Of a DNA stretch of 64,000 nt, positions 46,089-53,741 are shown piece by piece. This DNA comes from Bradyrhizobium erythrophlei (GTDB lineage: Bacteria; Pseudomonadota; Alphaproteobacteria; Rhizobiales; Xanthobacteraceae), in contig NZ_LT670818.1 in NCBI RefSeq assembly GCF_900129505.1, positions 3,348,001 to 3,412,000 of the forward strand, given 5' to 3'. The notes under the pieces are model-generated. The model ran no database searches. It saw only the letters and a list, made by a program, of their open reading frames with translations, and had not been told where the DNA came from. Every line of letters begins with the position of its first letter. The first letter of the stretch is position 1. Made by a program: the position numbers and the translations under genes.

Positions 46089-47510
46089 ATGGCGCGGTTT
46101 CTCATTGCTGCCACCTCGGTACCCGGTCACGTCTTCCCCCTGCTTGCCGTTTCCCAGCACCTCATTGGTCGCGGCCACGAGGTCGTCGTGCATACCGGAA
46201 GCGTGTTCAGGGAGCGCGTGGAGGCGACCGGCGCGCGATTCGTCGCGTTTCGCCCGGAAATCGACATCGACTATCGGCAACTCGACGCGCGCTTTCCCGA
46301 GCGAAGCAAGATCGCTCCCGGCCCCGCTCAGTTCTGCTTCGGATTGAAGCACCTCTTTGCCGATGCCATCCCGCACCAGAGCGCCGGGATACGCGACATC
46401 TGTCGCGATTTCCAGATGGATGCGATCATTGTCGATACCATGTTCTGCGGAACTTTTCCGCTCCTGCTGGGACCACGGGAAAAAAGAGTTCCGATCGTCG
46501 CGCTCGGGATCACGGCCCTCGCGTTGTCGAGCGCGGACACCGCGTTCTTCGGCACAGCGCTTCCGCCGGCGCGCACGGCGGAGGATCGTGCCCGTAATGC
46601 CGCGATGAACTGCCATTTGCAAAAAGCGATCTTCGGCTCCGCGCAACAATACTTCAACGACGTGCTCGTGAAGCACGGGTCGCGCCCTCTGCCGGAATTT
46701 CTTTTCGACAGCATGATCAAGCTGCCTGATCTGTACTTACAACTCACGGCCGAGGCATTCGAATACCCGCGCCGCGAAATGCCCGACAACATCCGCTTCG
46801 TCGGACCGCTTCTGCCGCCGCCAGCCGCCGATTTCCGTCCGCCGCCTTGGTGGGACGACCTCGACAAGGCCGGTTCGGTCGTCCTCGTCACCCAGGGTAC
46901 CGTCGCAAATGAAGATCTTGGGCGGCTCGTCGGACCGACTCTGACGGCTCTGGCGAACGAGGATCTGGCCGTGATCGCAAGCACCGGCGGGCCGCCCGTC
47001 GACTCGATCCCCGTGACGTTGCCGCCCAATGCGAAGGCGGCGACATTTCTTCCGTTCGACCGCCTGCTCCCGAAGGTGAGCGTCATGGTTACCAATGGCG
47101 GCTATGGCGCCGTCACCCACGCTCTCAGTCTCGGGGTGCCGCTGGTCGTCGCCGGGGATAGCGAGGAAAAGCCGGAAATAGCCGCGCGGGTCGACTGGGT
47201 GGGCGCCGGCATCAATCTCGGCACCGGCCGACCATCGGCCGCGCAGATTGGCGAGGCTGTCCGCACCGTACTCACGAAGCCGCACTATCGACAGTGCGCG
47301 CAGGCGCTGCGCGCCGAATTCGCCCGCCACAACGCTCGTGAGGGGATTGCGGAATTGGTCGAAGACCTGGCGGCTGGCGGGACGGCGGCGAGCGCTCGCG
47401 AAAATACGCGCCGCGCGCTCGGCTTCGTCGGCGCTCCGGCTCAGGGCGTAACCCGTCAGGCTGTCGACGTCGATACTGGTTCGACACGCACGATGTCGAA
47501 AACGACTTGA
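46089..47510 (+). CDS. UGT/MGT-type glycosyltransferase
   Basis: A 473-residue GT-B enzyme of family 1. The N-terminal acceptor domain opens MARFLIAATSVPGHVFPLLA, typical of antibiotic and rhamnosyl glycosyltransferases. The C-terminal donor site reads ATFLPFDRLLPKVSVMVTNG, then GYGAVTHALSLGVPLVVAGD and SEEKPEIAARVDWVGAGINL, the family's nucleotide-sugar motif with Asn-Gly-Gly-Tyr for His-Gly-Gly. GGAAGGGGA precedes ATG 46089; GTG 46080 is too close to it. It starts 18 bases after the NRPS stop and should be co-transcribed. It probably glycosylates the NRPS product, perhaps at a hydroxyl left by reductive release. The sugar is unknown, and no sugar-biosynthesis gene is linked. Confidence 0.85.
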   Translation: MARFLIAATSVPGHVFPLLAVSQHLIGRGHEVVVHTGSVFRERVEATGARFVAFRPEIDIDYRQLDARFPERSKIAPGPAQFCFGLKHLFADAIPHQSAGIRDICRDFQMDAIIVDTMFCGTFPLLLGPREKRVPIVALGITALALSSADTAFFGTALPPARTAEDRARNAAMNCHLQKAIFGSAQQYFNDVLVKHGSRPLPEFLFDSMIKLPDLYLQLTAEAFEYPRREMPDNIRFVGPLLPPPAADFRPPPWWDDLDKAGSVVLVTQGTVANEDLGRLVGPTLTALANEDLAVIASTGGPPVDSIPVTLPPNAKAATFLPFDRLLPKVSVMVTNGGYGAVTHALSLGVPLVVAGDSEEKPEIAARVDWVGAGINLGTGRPSAAQIGEAVRTVLTKPHYRQCAQALRAEFARHNAREGIAELVEDLAAGGTAASARENTRRALGFVGAPAQGVTRQAVDVDTGSTRTMSKTT

Positions 47511-47517
47511 ACCGCCG

Positions 47518-48213
47518 ATGCTTCAAGCGGCGAGGGCGGTGCAGCCAAACCCACATCGGCTTTCGCAGCACGTTTGCTATCATGCGCTCCGCAACACCGA
47601 TGCCGCTTTCGCGCTTCCGGTGAGTCCCGAAACGCGATCGCGTTTGCCGCAATCGCTCCGGCATGCAGCTGAGAAACGGCAGCGTGAATTTCTCGCCGGT
47701 CGCTGGTGTGCGGAGCAGGCGCTTCGGTATCTGGGTGCTGGTTCAACGCATGTCGCGATGGCCGAGGACCGAGCGCCGATCTGGCCCGACGGCGTGGTCG
47801 GCTCAATCACTCATGCCGGCGGTTTTGCCGCAGCGGCGGTTGCGCGGGCGGCGGACATCGCCGGGCTCGGCATCGATTCGGAACAGATCATCGACCCTAC
47901 GGCGGCGCATGACATCGCTGACATCTGTATGGTCGATGAGGCGGGGCTGTTCAAGGCGGTCCACGGCCGTAGCTTCTGCGAATTCTGCACACTTGTGTTT
48001 TCCGCGAAGGAGGCTGTCTTCAAATGTCTTTTTCCGCTGACGCGGAAATTCTTCGAGTTCTCCGATGTGCAGATTACGTCGTTCGACTGGAATCGAAATT
48101 ATTTCGCATGGACAACCGTCGGCGAACACATCGGAATTGGGCGGCTATCGCACGCCGATGGGTTTGTGCATACCTCGGTCGAATTGTCGTGGCTCGGTAT
48201 AGCGGCTGAGTAG
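47518..48213 (+). CDS. Sfp/EntD-type 4'-phosphopantetheinyl transferase
   Basis: A 231-residue enzyme that attaches phosphopantetheine to the Ser of carrier domains. The three motifs are in place: VVGSITHAGGFAAAAVARAA, then IAGLGIDSEQI (Mg-binding Asp) and LVFSAKEAVFKCLFPL (the FSAKE..FK motif). The N-terminal half (RKRQ-like text EKRQREFLAGRWCAEQALRY) is that of the EntD subgroup. It starts seven bases after the glycosyltransferase stop, so it is the last gene of the NRPS operon and makes the cluster self-sufficient for carrier activation of PCP1 and PCP2. Confidence 0.92.
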   Translation: MLQAARAVQPNPHRLSQHVCYHALRNTDAAFALPVSPETRSRLPQSLRHAAEKRQREFLAGRWCAEQALRYLGAGSTHVAMAEDRAPIWPDGVVGSITHAGGFAAAAVARAADIAGLGIDSEQIIDPTAAHDIADICMVDEAGLFKAVHGRSFCEFCTLVFSAKEAVFKCLFPLTRKFFEFSDVQITSFDWNRNYFAWTTVGEHIGIGRLSHADGFVHTSVELSWLGIAAE

Positions 48214-48225
48214 CAACGTCTCGAA

Positions 48226-48516
48226 ATGGCGGCGCTCGTTCGATCCGGTCGACGGTCTTGCGAGCTGTTGGGTGTCAACCGACCCTTCAGCAGAAAATTA
48301 GCCGCAGGCATTTTGGGAATCTTGCAACATTACAACAAGGTCGGTGAAGTGAGGCCAGACGGTCAAGTGAAGTACGAAATGTATCTTATGAAGGTGAGTT
48401 CGCCGTCGGAATCCAAGACTCGCGGAGATTTCTGTAGCGTACTGGCGGAGATTCCGGGCGACCAGGCATTTCGCCCGCTTTCGGGAATTGAATGTCCGCT
48501 TTTCGCGCGCAAATGA
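48226..48516 (+). pseudogene. C-terminal scrap of a branched-chain amino-acid-type ABC binding protein
   Basis: The last 65 codons read HYNKVGEVRPDGQVKYEMYL, then MKVSSPSESKTRGDFCSVLA and IPGDQAFRPLSGIECPLFAR. This matches the C-terminus of LivK/UrtA-like periplasmic binding proteins (VRADGQ...YDMYL.EVK.PAESK...L...IP.DQAFRPL.ESECPLV). The first 30 codons are unrelated and the rest of the roughly 400-residue protein is absent. It begins 12 bases after the PPTase stop and marks the 3' boundary of the NRPS operon. Confidence 0.65.
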
Positions 48517-48937
48517 GACGTGGTCGTGAGGTGAATTTTTCGGCAGCGATTATTACGGCAGGCTTACGAGTAGTTGCGTCGGGCCGGGATAACAAGTTTA
48601 ACGAGACGTGCGACGGACGCAGCACGACTTTCATGAAAGGCCGTCTGGTGGACCTATAAATGCCTGCGGACGATCGAATTCCGGGTAGTCTGCCTCCAGC
48701 GCTTCGGGCTCCGTGAGGTCACTGAAATTCTCTGAAGAAGGCTGCCTTTGCGGCTCTTCGTTCAAATTCTCGCTCACTTGCCGCAACTAGGTCACAGGCG
48801 CGAAGCTTGCTGTCGATGGCCAGGTTAAAGATGACAACTCCGCCACCCCGCCCACCGCATCGCTCAATCGCGAGCGTATGATTTTTATCGACTGAGCAGT
48901 CTGGTCTCCTAAAAAAAACTCGCGACCGGCTGCTTAT
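48517..48937 (-). other. Intergenic stretch with a possible gene remnant next to the IS
   Basis: On the minus strand, 48719 to about 48890 reads protein-like (HTLAIERCGGRGGGVVIFNL, then AIDSKLRACDLVAASEREFE and RRAAKAAFFREFQ) and ends at a proper stop. Its upstream part meets the IS left end at 48938, and no matching N-terminus is visible beyond the right end. It may be the 3' end of a gene lost with the insertion. Nothing else was seen. Confidence 0.35.
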
Positions 48938-48968
48938 GGCGGCGGGTTCAACTGGTCGCTGCAACACA
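48938..48968. repeat. IS30 left terminal inverted repeat
   Basis: 31 bases pairing with 50139-50169. The transposase stop codon region overlaps it, as in many IS30 elements. Confidence 0.85.
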
Positions 48969-50108
48969 TTCTGCAAACTTCTCAGCTGGGGTTTGATATA
49001 GCAAGGTCTTTCGGGGCCTTTCATTGAGCTGCCTTGCTATTGCGCTGAGTTTGGCTTGGCTATGTAGGGACAGATCGGTGCCGTGCGGAAGATATTGGCG
49101 CAGCAATCGGTTGGTGTTTTCGTTTGAGCCACGCTGCCAGGGAGACCGAGGGTCACAAAAATAGACCGCGACCTCGGTGGCCAATGTCAGGCGCTGATGA
49201 TCGGCGAGCTCTTTGCCTCTGTCCCAGGTCAGCGACCGGTAAAGTTCACTGGGCAATCTCTGTGATTGTTTGATCAGCGCCGAGACGACACTTTCAGTAT
49301 CCTTGTTCGCGACCTTGACCAGCATCACGTAGCGCGAATGACGCTCCACGAGCGTTGCGACATAGCTGTTCCTGGACCCGCCGATCAGGTCGCCCTCCCA
49401 ATGGCCCGGCACGGCGCGATCTTCAATAGATGCCGGCCTTTCTCTGATGGACACGGCATTTTCTATCTGGCCGAGCCCGTTTCGTTTCAGGCTGGCGTGC
49501 TTGGAGCGGCGGATCGTGCGTTTCGCTCTAAGGTGCTCAAGCAGTTCTTTTTTCAGCACCCCACGCGCCTGAATGAACAGACTGCGATAGATCGTCTCGT
49601 GTGACACCCGGTTTTGCAGTTCCCCCGGATATGTGCGTTTGAGCCAGCCAGCAATTTGCTCCGGTGACCATTGCTGCCGCAGCTTGATCGATACTGTCCG
49701 GCTCAGGACCGGACGGCAAGCCAGCTTGCAAAGCTTGGGACGCAGCGCCCGATTCCAGGCGGCTTGATCGGACCGGGCAGCCCGATAGCGATCCATGCCA
49801 CCATTGCGACTGACTTCACGGCTGATGGTCGATGCAGATCGTCCCAATTGCCGAGCAATCGAACGCAACGAACATTGCGTGCTGAGCCCTCTGGAAATCT
49901 CCTCCCGTTCAGAGAGGCTGAGCGCCTGTTTGCGGCGCTGCCGGACCGGCGGACGAATGCCACCGGTTGGCGAAATCACCGAAAATACCGACGAGGACTC
50001 CCGATCAAATCGGCGTCCGATCGAACTCATCGACTCCCCGGCCTGCCAGCGATTCCAGATCTCAGACCGCTGAGCGGATGAGTAGTAGATGCGACGTCGT
50101 TGCTTCAT
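48948..50108 (-). CDS. IS30-family transposase
   Basis: A 386-residue DDE transposase. The N-terminal helix-turn-helix regions include MSSIGRRFDRESSSVFSVIS and SLRSIARQLGRSASTISREV. The catalytic triad is seen as Asp in HWEGDLIGGSRNSYVATLVE, Asp in RSLTWDRGKELADHQ, and Glu in WQRGSNENTNRLLRQYLP. It is full length for the family (about 380). ATG 50108 gives MKQRRRIYYSSAQRSEIW; the three extra upstream codons are less likely. No frame damage is seen, so it may still be active. Confidence 0.93.
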   Translation of the reverse strand: MKQRRRIYYSSAQRSEIWNRWQAGESMSSIGRRFDRESSSVFSVISPTGGIRPPVRQRRKQALSLSEREEISRGLSTQCSLRSIARQLGRSASTISREVSRNGGMDRYRAARSDQAAWNRALRPKLCKLACRPVLSRTVSIKLRQQWSPEQIAGWLKRTYPGELQNRVSHETIYRSLFIQARGVLKKELLEHLRAKRTIRRSKHASLKRNGLGQIENAVSIRERPASIEDRAVPGHWEGDLIGGSRNSYVATLVERHSRYVMLVKVANKDTESVVSALIKQSQRLPSELYRSLTWDRGKELADHQRLTLATEVAVYFCDPRSPWQRGSNENTNRLLRQYLPHGTDLSLHSQAKLSAIARQLNERPRKTLLYQTPAEKFAECVAATS

Positions 50109-50138
50109 GGTCCACACTCCATCTTGCTGAAAGATTAG

Positions 50139-50169
50139 TGTGTTGCGCTGACCAGTTGAACCCGCCGCC
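50139..50169. repeat. IS30 right terminal inverted repeat
   Basis: 31 bases, complementary to 48938-48968 with a few mismatches in the inner third. Confidence 0.85.
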
Positions 50170-50696
50170 CAAAGCGGCCGTTCGTCGAGATCGTGCCCTG
50201 ATCTTGCAATTGAATTCTACGACTATCACACGTAGTCATCGACGGGATGAAGCCCAGCGCTGAAGGCCAGGATCTTTGGTCCTAGGGGTGTCTGAATTGT
50301 GAGGAGCGGAAGCAGAAGCCGATAGATTCCGAGCGGCTCGTTTGATGATCACCAACAGAGCCAGCCGGAATTTTCCGGCCAATCACCTGGCGGAAGACTG
50401 TCGTGCTGCAGTTACCCCTGCGGCTGTTTGGAGCGAGGTTCCCCGCCGACGGGGTTTGGCCCAATGGCCATAGGGCCTGGCGTGCATCTGCTGCTGAATA
50501 CTTCTCTGTTGGAACCGCCAAGCTGCCTCTCGTTTTCAGAGACTGTGCCATCTGTCGAGGAGTTGTGCCGGCAACTCGACATCATCGAAATCCAGGCGTT
50601 GATGACCGAAGGCTTCGCCGCCGCCATCGGGTTGTGGTAGCCGCAGTGGCGCCGCTTTCCTCTGCCTTCTTTTGACGACAGCACTGGAGGCGGTCG
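50170..50696. other. 527-bp stretch without a supported gene
   Basis: Overlapping frames of 70-90 codons occur on both strands with no ribosome site or motif. It lies between the IS and the integrase tail. Confidence 0.4.
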
Positions 50697-50825
50697 TTAA
50701 TGTTCGAGGTTGACGGCGCCACCGGGGTGATCATCGCTGGAACTCGCCTCCCGGCTTTGGCGCAACTCTTCCTTTAGCCGTGCCAGCTCCCGCTCCAAGC
50801 CTTCGATGCGGTCGAGGATCGGTGC
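50697..50825 (-). other. In-frame coiled-coil extension beyond the integrase stop
   Basis: Directly after the integrase TGA (50826-50828), the same frame stays open for 42 codons: APILDRIEGLERELARLKEE, then LRQSREASSSDDHPGGAVNL and EH, ending at TAA. The heptad pattern is a good coiled coil. No start codon exists inside it, so it is either a fossil C-terminus cut off by a new stop or a readthrough extension. Confidence 0.5.
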
Positions 50826-52196
50826 TCAGGCCTGCGCGCCTCCCTTGATCGGCATAACCTTCTTGGGATCGAGCCAGTGGTCGATCCGATCAGCCCAATG
50901 CTGCATCAGCTTCGTGCGCGAGCCGATCAGCGCGAGCGGTCCGTGCTTCTTGTAGAGCCCTTCCACAGTCGAATTATCGAGATGCGCGAGCTGCAGCTCG
51001 ACGACATCGCCGTCCCATGCCTTGGCGTCCTTGATCTCTTCGTGGTGAGACAGGGTCGAGAAGGTGGTCCGGAATCCGTGGGCACAATGATCAGTCTTGG
51101 TGTCAATGCCAAGCAGCCGCAAGCGCTTGTTGAGCGTGTTGTTTGATAGCGGCGTGTCCTTCGAGCAGGAAAACGCGTACCGGCGATGGCCGGTCAGCTT
51201 CTGGACGCTGCTCAGCATTGCGAGTGCCTGCCGTGACAAAGGCACGACGTGGTCCCAACCGGTCTTCATTTTGGCGGCTGGAATAGTCCAGCGTTCGGCA
51301 TCCCAATCGACCTCGCTCCACTCCATTTCATTGACCATGCCGGGGCGGGGAATGGTCAGCGCATCGAAGCGCAAGGCAAGGCCAACAACGTCACTAAACC
51401 TCGCTCTCGTCCACCGCGCGCTAATGAGCTTGAAGACGCGCGTCACGTCGCGTGGTTCGGTGACGCCGGGACGCGGCGTCGAAATGTTGGCAATCATCTG
51501 CCCATTCAGGTTGCGGAATGGATTGTAGCCGTCGCCTTCGACATCGGCATAGTTGCAGATTTGCTCACCGATGCTGCGCACGCGGTCGCGGGTTTCCAGC
51601 TTTCCCTCGGCTTCGTATGAACGCATGAACGCGAGCACGTCCGGACGCTTGATGTCCTGCCTGCACAGCTTGCCGAAGCGATCCTTGACGTAGCCTACAC
51701 GCAGCTCAAGCACCTCGATGGTCTTGGGGTCGCGCACCGCGACGATCCTGCCGCGTTTGACTTTCTCCACCTTCTTCTTCGCGAGCCACTCGTCGGCCCA
51801 TTGCTCGAAAGGCCGGGCGGCCGCCTGCCTGTGCTTGTCGAGCTGCTTCTCGGTGCTCGGGTCTTTGCCTTCCTTGAGCAGGTCCTTGGCCTTGTCGCGC
51901 TCGCGCCGCGCGTCGGCGAGCGAGAACGTGCCATCCTTGCCGTTGCCGTAAAGGCCGATGGAGTAGGTTTTCTGACGGCTGTGGAAGCGGTAGCCCATCC
52001 GCCAGAGCTTGGAGGCAGCGTTGCCGGGCCTGCTCTCGTCAGGCGTGACGAAGAGATAGAGACCGCCGCCGGTCACGTCGGAAATCTTGGCGGGGCTCCA
52101 CGCGCCGTTATTGAATTTCGGTCGGGCGGCGCGGCAGTCGACGTCGGTCCTGATCTGCTTGGGGTTGGCGGACGCGCCTTCGTTCTTGCGGGCCAT
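50826..52196 (-). CDS. P4-type tyrosine recombinase (island integrase)
   Basis: A 456-residue integrase. The N-terminal DUF4102-like arm-binding domain is recognisable (GLYLFVTPDESRPGNAASKL; SIGLYGNGKDGTFSLADARR), then a SAM-like core-binding domain, then the catalytic domain with Arg (LTIPRPGMVNEMEWSEVDWD), HxxR (CAHGFRTTFSTL), and His/Tyr (LQLAHLDNSTVEGLYKKHGP). It lies 210 bases from the 3' end of tRNA-Leu, reading away from it, the classic arrangement for integration at a tRNA. The stop at 50826 may be recent (see the following in-frame coiled coil), but all catalytic residues precede it. Confidence 0.93.
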   Translation of the reverse strand: MARKNEGASANPKQIRTDVDCRAARPKFNNGAWSPAKISDVTGGGLYLFVTPDESRPGNAASKLWRMGYRFHSRQKTYSIGLYGNGKDGTFSLADARRERDKAKDLLKEGKDPSTEKQLDKHRQAAARPFEQWADEWLAKKKVEKVKRGRIVAVRDPKTIEVLELRVGYVKDRFGKLCRQDIKRPDVLAFMRSYEAEGKLETRDRVRSIGEQICNYADVEGDGYNPFRNLNGQMIANISTPRPGVTEPRDVTRVFKLISARWTRARFSDVVGLALRFDALTIPRPGMVNEMEWSEVDWDAERWTIPAAKMKTGWDHVVPLSRQALAMLSSVQKLTGHRRYAFSCSKDTPLSNNTLNKRLRLLGIDTKTDHCAHGFRTTFSTLSHHEEIKDAKAWDGDVVELQLAHLDNSTVEGLYKKHGPLALIGSRTKLMQHWADRIDHWLDPKKVMPIKGGAQA

Positions 52197-52406
52197 CTGC
52201 TCAATTCCCTCGTTTGGATAGCGAAAGTCGCCGTGAACGTTTGTTCTCCCGATACCAACAAAAATACCAACAAATCGGACGGCTGGGATCGGATGAGAAC
52301 AAACGGTGACGAATACCGATGTACGCGGAAGAGCCTATTTTTCAAGGGTTTCCGAGCACTGCGCGGACGGTTGCGGACGCTTTGGAACGAGCTTGAACAG
52401 CCTAGT

Positions 52407-52430
52407 TGGTGCCCCTGGCCGGAATCGAAC
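52407..52430. other. Inferred attachment site at the tRNA-Leu 3' end
   Basis: The 3' terminal part of the tRNA gene, including the encoded CCA, faces the integrase. By precedent the crossover lies here, with a copy of these bases at the far end of the island. No second copy was noticed inside the window, so the other end is probably to the left of base 1. Confidence 0.45.
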
Positions 52431-52491
52431 CAGCACTCCTTGCGGAACTCGATTTTGAGTCGAGCGCGTCTACCAATTCCGCCACAGGGGC
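52407..52491 (-). tRNA. tRNA-Leu (anticodon CAA)
   Basis: Read on the minus strand the gene starts GCCCCTGTGGCGGAATTGGT and ends with GGCCAGGGGCACCA, with a 7-bp acceptor stem and encoded CCA. The anticodon arm is CTCGA-CTCAAAA-TCGAG, anticodon CAA. There is a long variable arm, as in type II tRNAs (about 85 nt). The T-arm GGTTCGATTCC is standard. It marks the boundary between the accessory and core parts. Confidence 0.95.
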
Positions 52492-52778
52492 TTATCGCGC
52501 GCTCGGCCGGAAGGCCCAGGAGGTCGCGAAGCCGGCGGAATATAGCGGGCGGGGAGGGCGGGTCAACCCGCAGCTGTCGGAGGATGCCCGAAGAGATCGG
52601 ACGGCGATGGCTGGAATGGCTTCGCCCTGCTACGCCCATGTCGGCCGCGGCGGATGTACCGTTCAGGGGCGAGCCGCTTCCACCTGTCATCGAACCGACA
52701 AAACACTCCGCTGTGATCGCGGCCGCCTCGACAGGGCGGGGCGCGCAGGCTAGGACGCTTTCGCCAGAGGAGATCACC

Positions 52779-53318
52779 TTGACGTCCGGCACCATTGCAA
52801 ATCCCTCGCAGACGCGCGGCGCCGCCAACCCGGCGCTGACGGCGGCGCTTGCGGTCACGGCGATCGCGGCGGCGACGCTGGCGGGGGCGTGGTTCATCCA
52901 GCTGGTGATGGGTATCCAACCGTGCGAGCTCTGCCTCGCGCAGCGCTACGCCTATTACCTGGTGGTGCCGCTCGGCGCGCTGACCGCCATCGGCGCGGCA
53001 AAGGACGCGCCGCGCGGCGCGCTGGTCGCGGGCCTTGCCGTCATCGCGCTGGCGACGCTCGGCAATGCCGGGCTCGCCGCCTATCACGCCGGCGTCGAAT
53101 GGGGGTTCTGGCAGGGGCCGACCGCCTGCACCGGCCCGGTCGGCAATCTCGGCAGCGCCGGCAACCTGCTGGAGCGCCTCGACACCGTCAAGGTGGTCCG
53201 CTGCGACGAGGTGCAGTGGAAGTTTCTCGGCCTATCGCTCGCCGGCTACGACGTGCTGATCTCGCTCTTGATGGCCGCGATCGCCGCCTGGGGCGTCAAG
53301 CGTGCCGCGCGGGGCTGA
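52779..53318 (+). CDS. dsbB: Disulfide bond formation protein DsbB
   Basis: A 179-residue inner-membrane protein that reoxidises DsbA and passes electrons to quinone. Four membrane segments are present. The first periplasmic pair is CELC (MGIQPCELCLAQRYAYYL) and the second pair is Cys in GPTACTGPVGN and Cys in VKVVRCDEVQWKFLG, as required. The start TTG 52779 is chosen because AGAGGAGA stands five bases before it and the first membrane segment follows soon after; the longer open frame upstream overlaps the tRNA region. A DsbA-like gene lies 5.5 kb away. Confidence 0.9.
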   Translation: MTSGTIANPSQTRGAANPALTAALAVTAIAAATLAGAWFIQLVMGIQPCELCLAQRYAYYLVVPLGALTAIGAAKDAPRGALVAGLAVIALATLGNAGLAAYHAGVEWGFWQGPTACTGPVGNLGSAGNLLERLDTVKVVRCDEVQWKFLGLSLAGYDVLISLLMAAIAAWGVKRAARG

Positions 53319-53359
53319 AACGGGCTCCCGCGCGTCAGCGAGAACCCGTCCCGGCAACG

Positions 53360-53587
53360 TCAATCGTTCGATTTCGGTCCGCCTTCATAGCGGTGCGTGT
53401 TGAAATCGCGGTGCGTGTTGAACTCGGCAGCCGATGTCGGCGGCATCTGATCGAATGCGCCGTAAGCGGAAAGATCGGTTACTTGAGGCCGATGCCGCGT
53501 GTTCGGCGGGGCCGTGCGTGCAAATGCCTGTCCTGAGACCGCAACCAGCAACATCATCGAGGCCGCTAGCGGAAGAATTTTCGTCAT
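53360..53587 (-). CDS. Small secreted protein, unknown function
   Basis: 75 residues with a Sec signal (MTKILPLAASMMLLVAVSGQ, then AFA, cleavage near residue 23). The mature chain is short, polar and repetitive near its end (FNTHRDFNTHRYEGG), with no Cys. AAGGAAAC precedes ATG 53587. It is convergent with dsbB. Not recognised beyond being an exported peptide typical of these genomes. Confidence 0.7.
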   Translation of the reverse strand: MTKILPLAASMMLLVAVSGQAFARTAPPNTRHRPQVTDLSAYGAFDQMPPTSAAEFNTHRDFNTHRYEGGPKSND

Positions 53588-53741
53588 GGCTCTGTTTCCT
53601 TACGGTGTGAGAGCCCCCGGTGGTGCGGAGATGCGCATCGCGGCATAGGAATGCCAGTTGATTTCACGCACGTGTTTACAAACGTGACATTAGAATAGGT
53701 CTCGGGAATCGGCCTCGCCGGCAATCGGAACCGACCCGGCG

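Larger units (their letters stand above)
48938..50169 (-). mobile_element. IS30-family insertion sequence
   Basis: A 1232-bp element with one transposase gene and terminal inverted repeats of about 31 bp. The left end starts GGCGGCGGGTTCAACTGGTC (48938). The complement of the right end starts with the same 20 bases (from 50169 inward), followed by a few mismatches and a shared GCAACACA. No clear 2-3 bp target duplication is visible (flanks TAT and CAA), so it may be old or the flanks recombined. It lies just past the NRPS operon and inside the inferred island. Confidence 0.88.

Noticed and set aside
48938..50169. IS30 insertion as a composite transposon carrying the NRPS cluster
   Set aside because: Only one IS copy is visible in the window; no second copy flanks the cluster.
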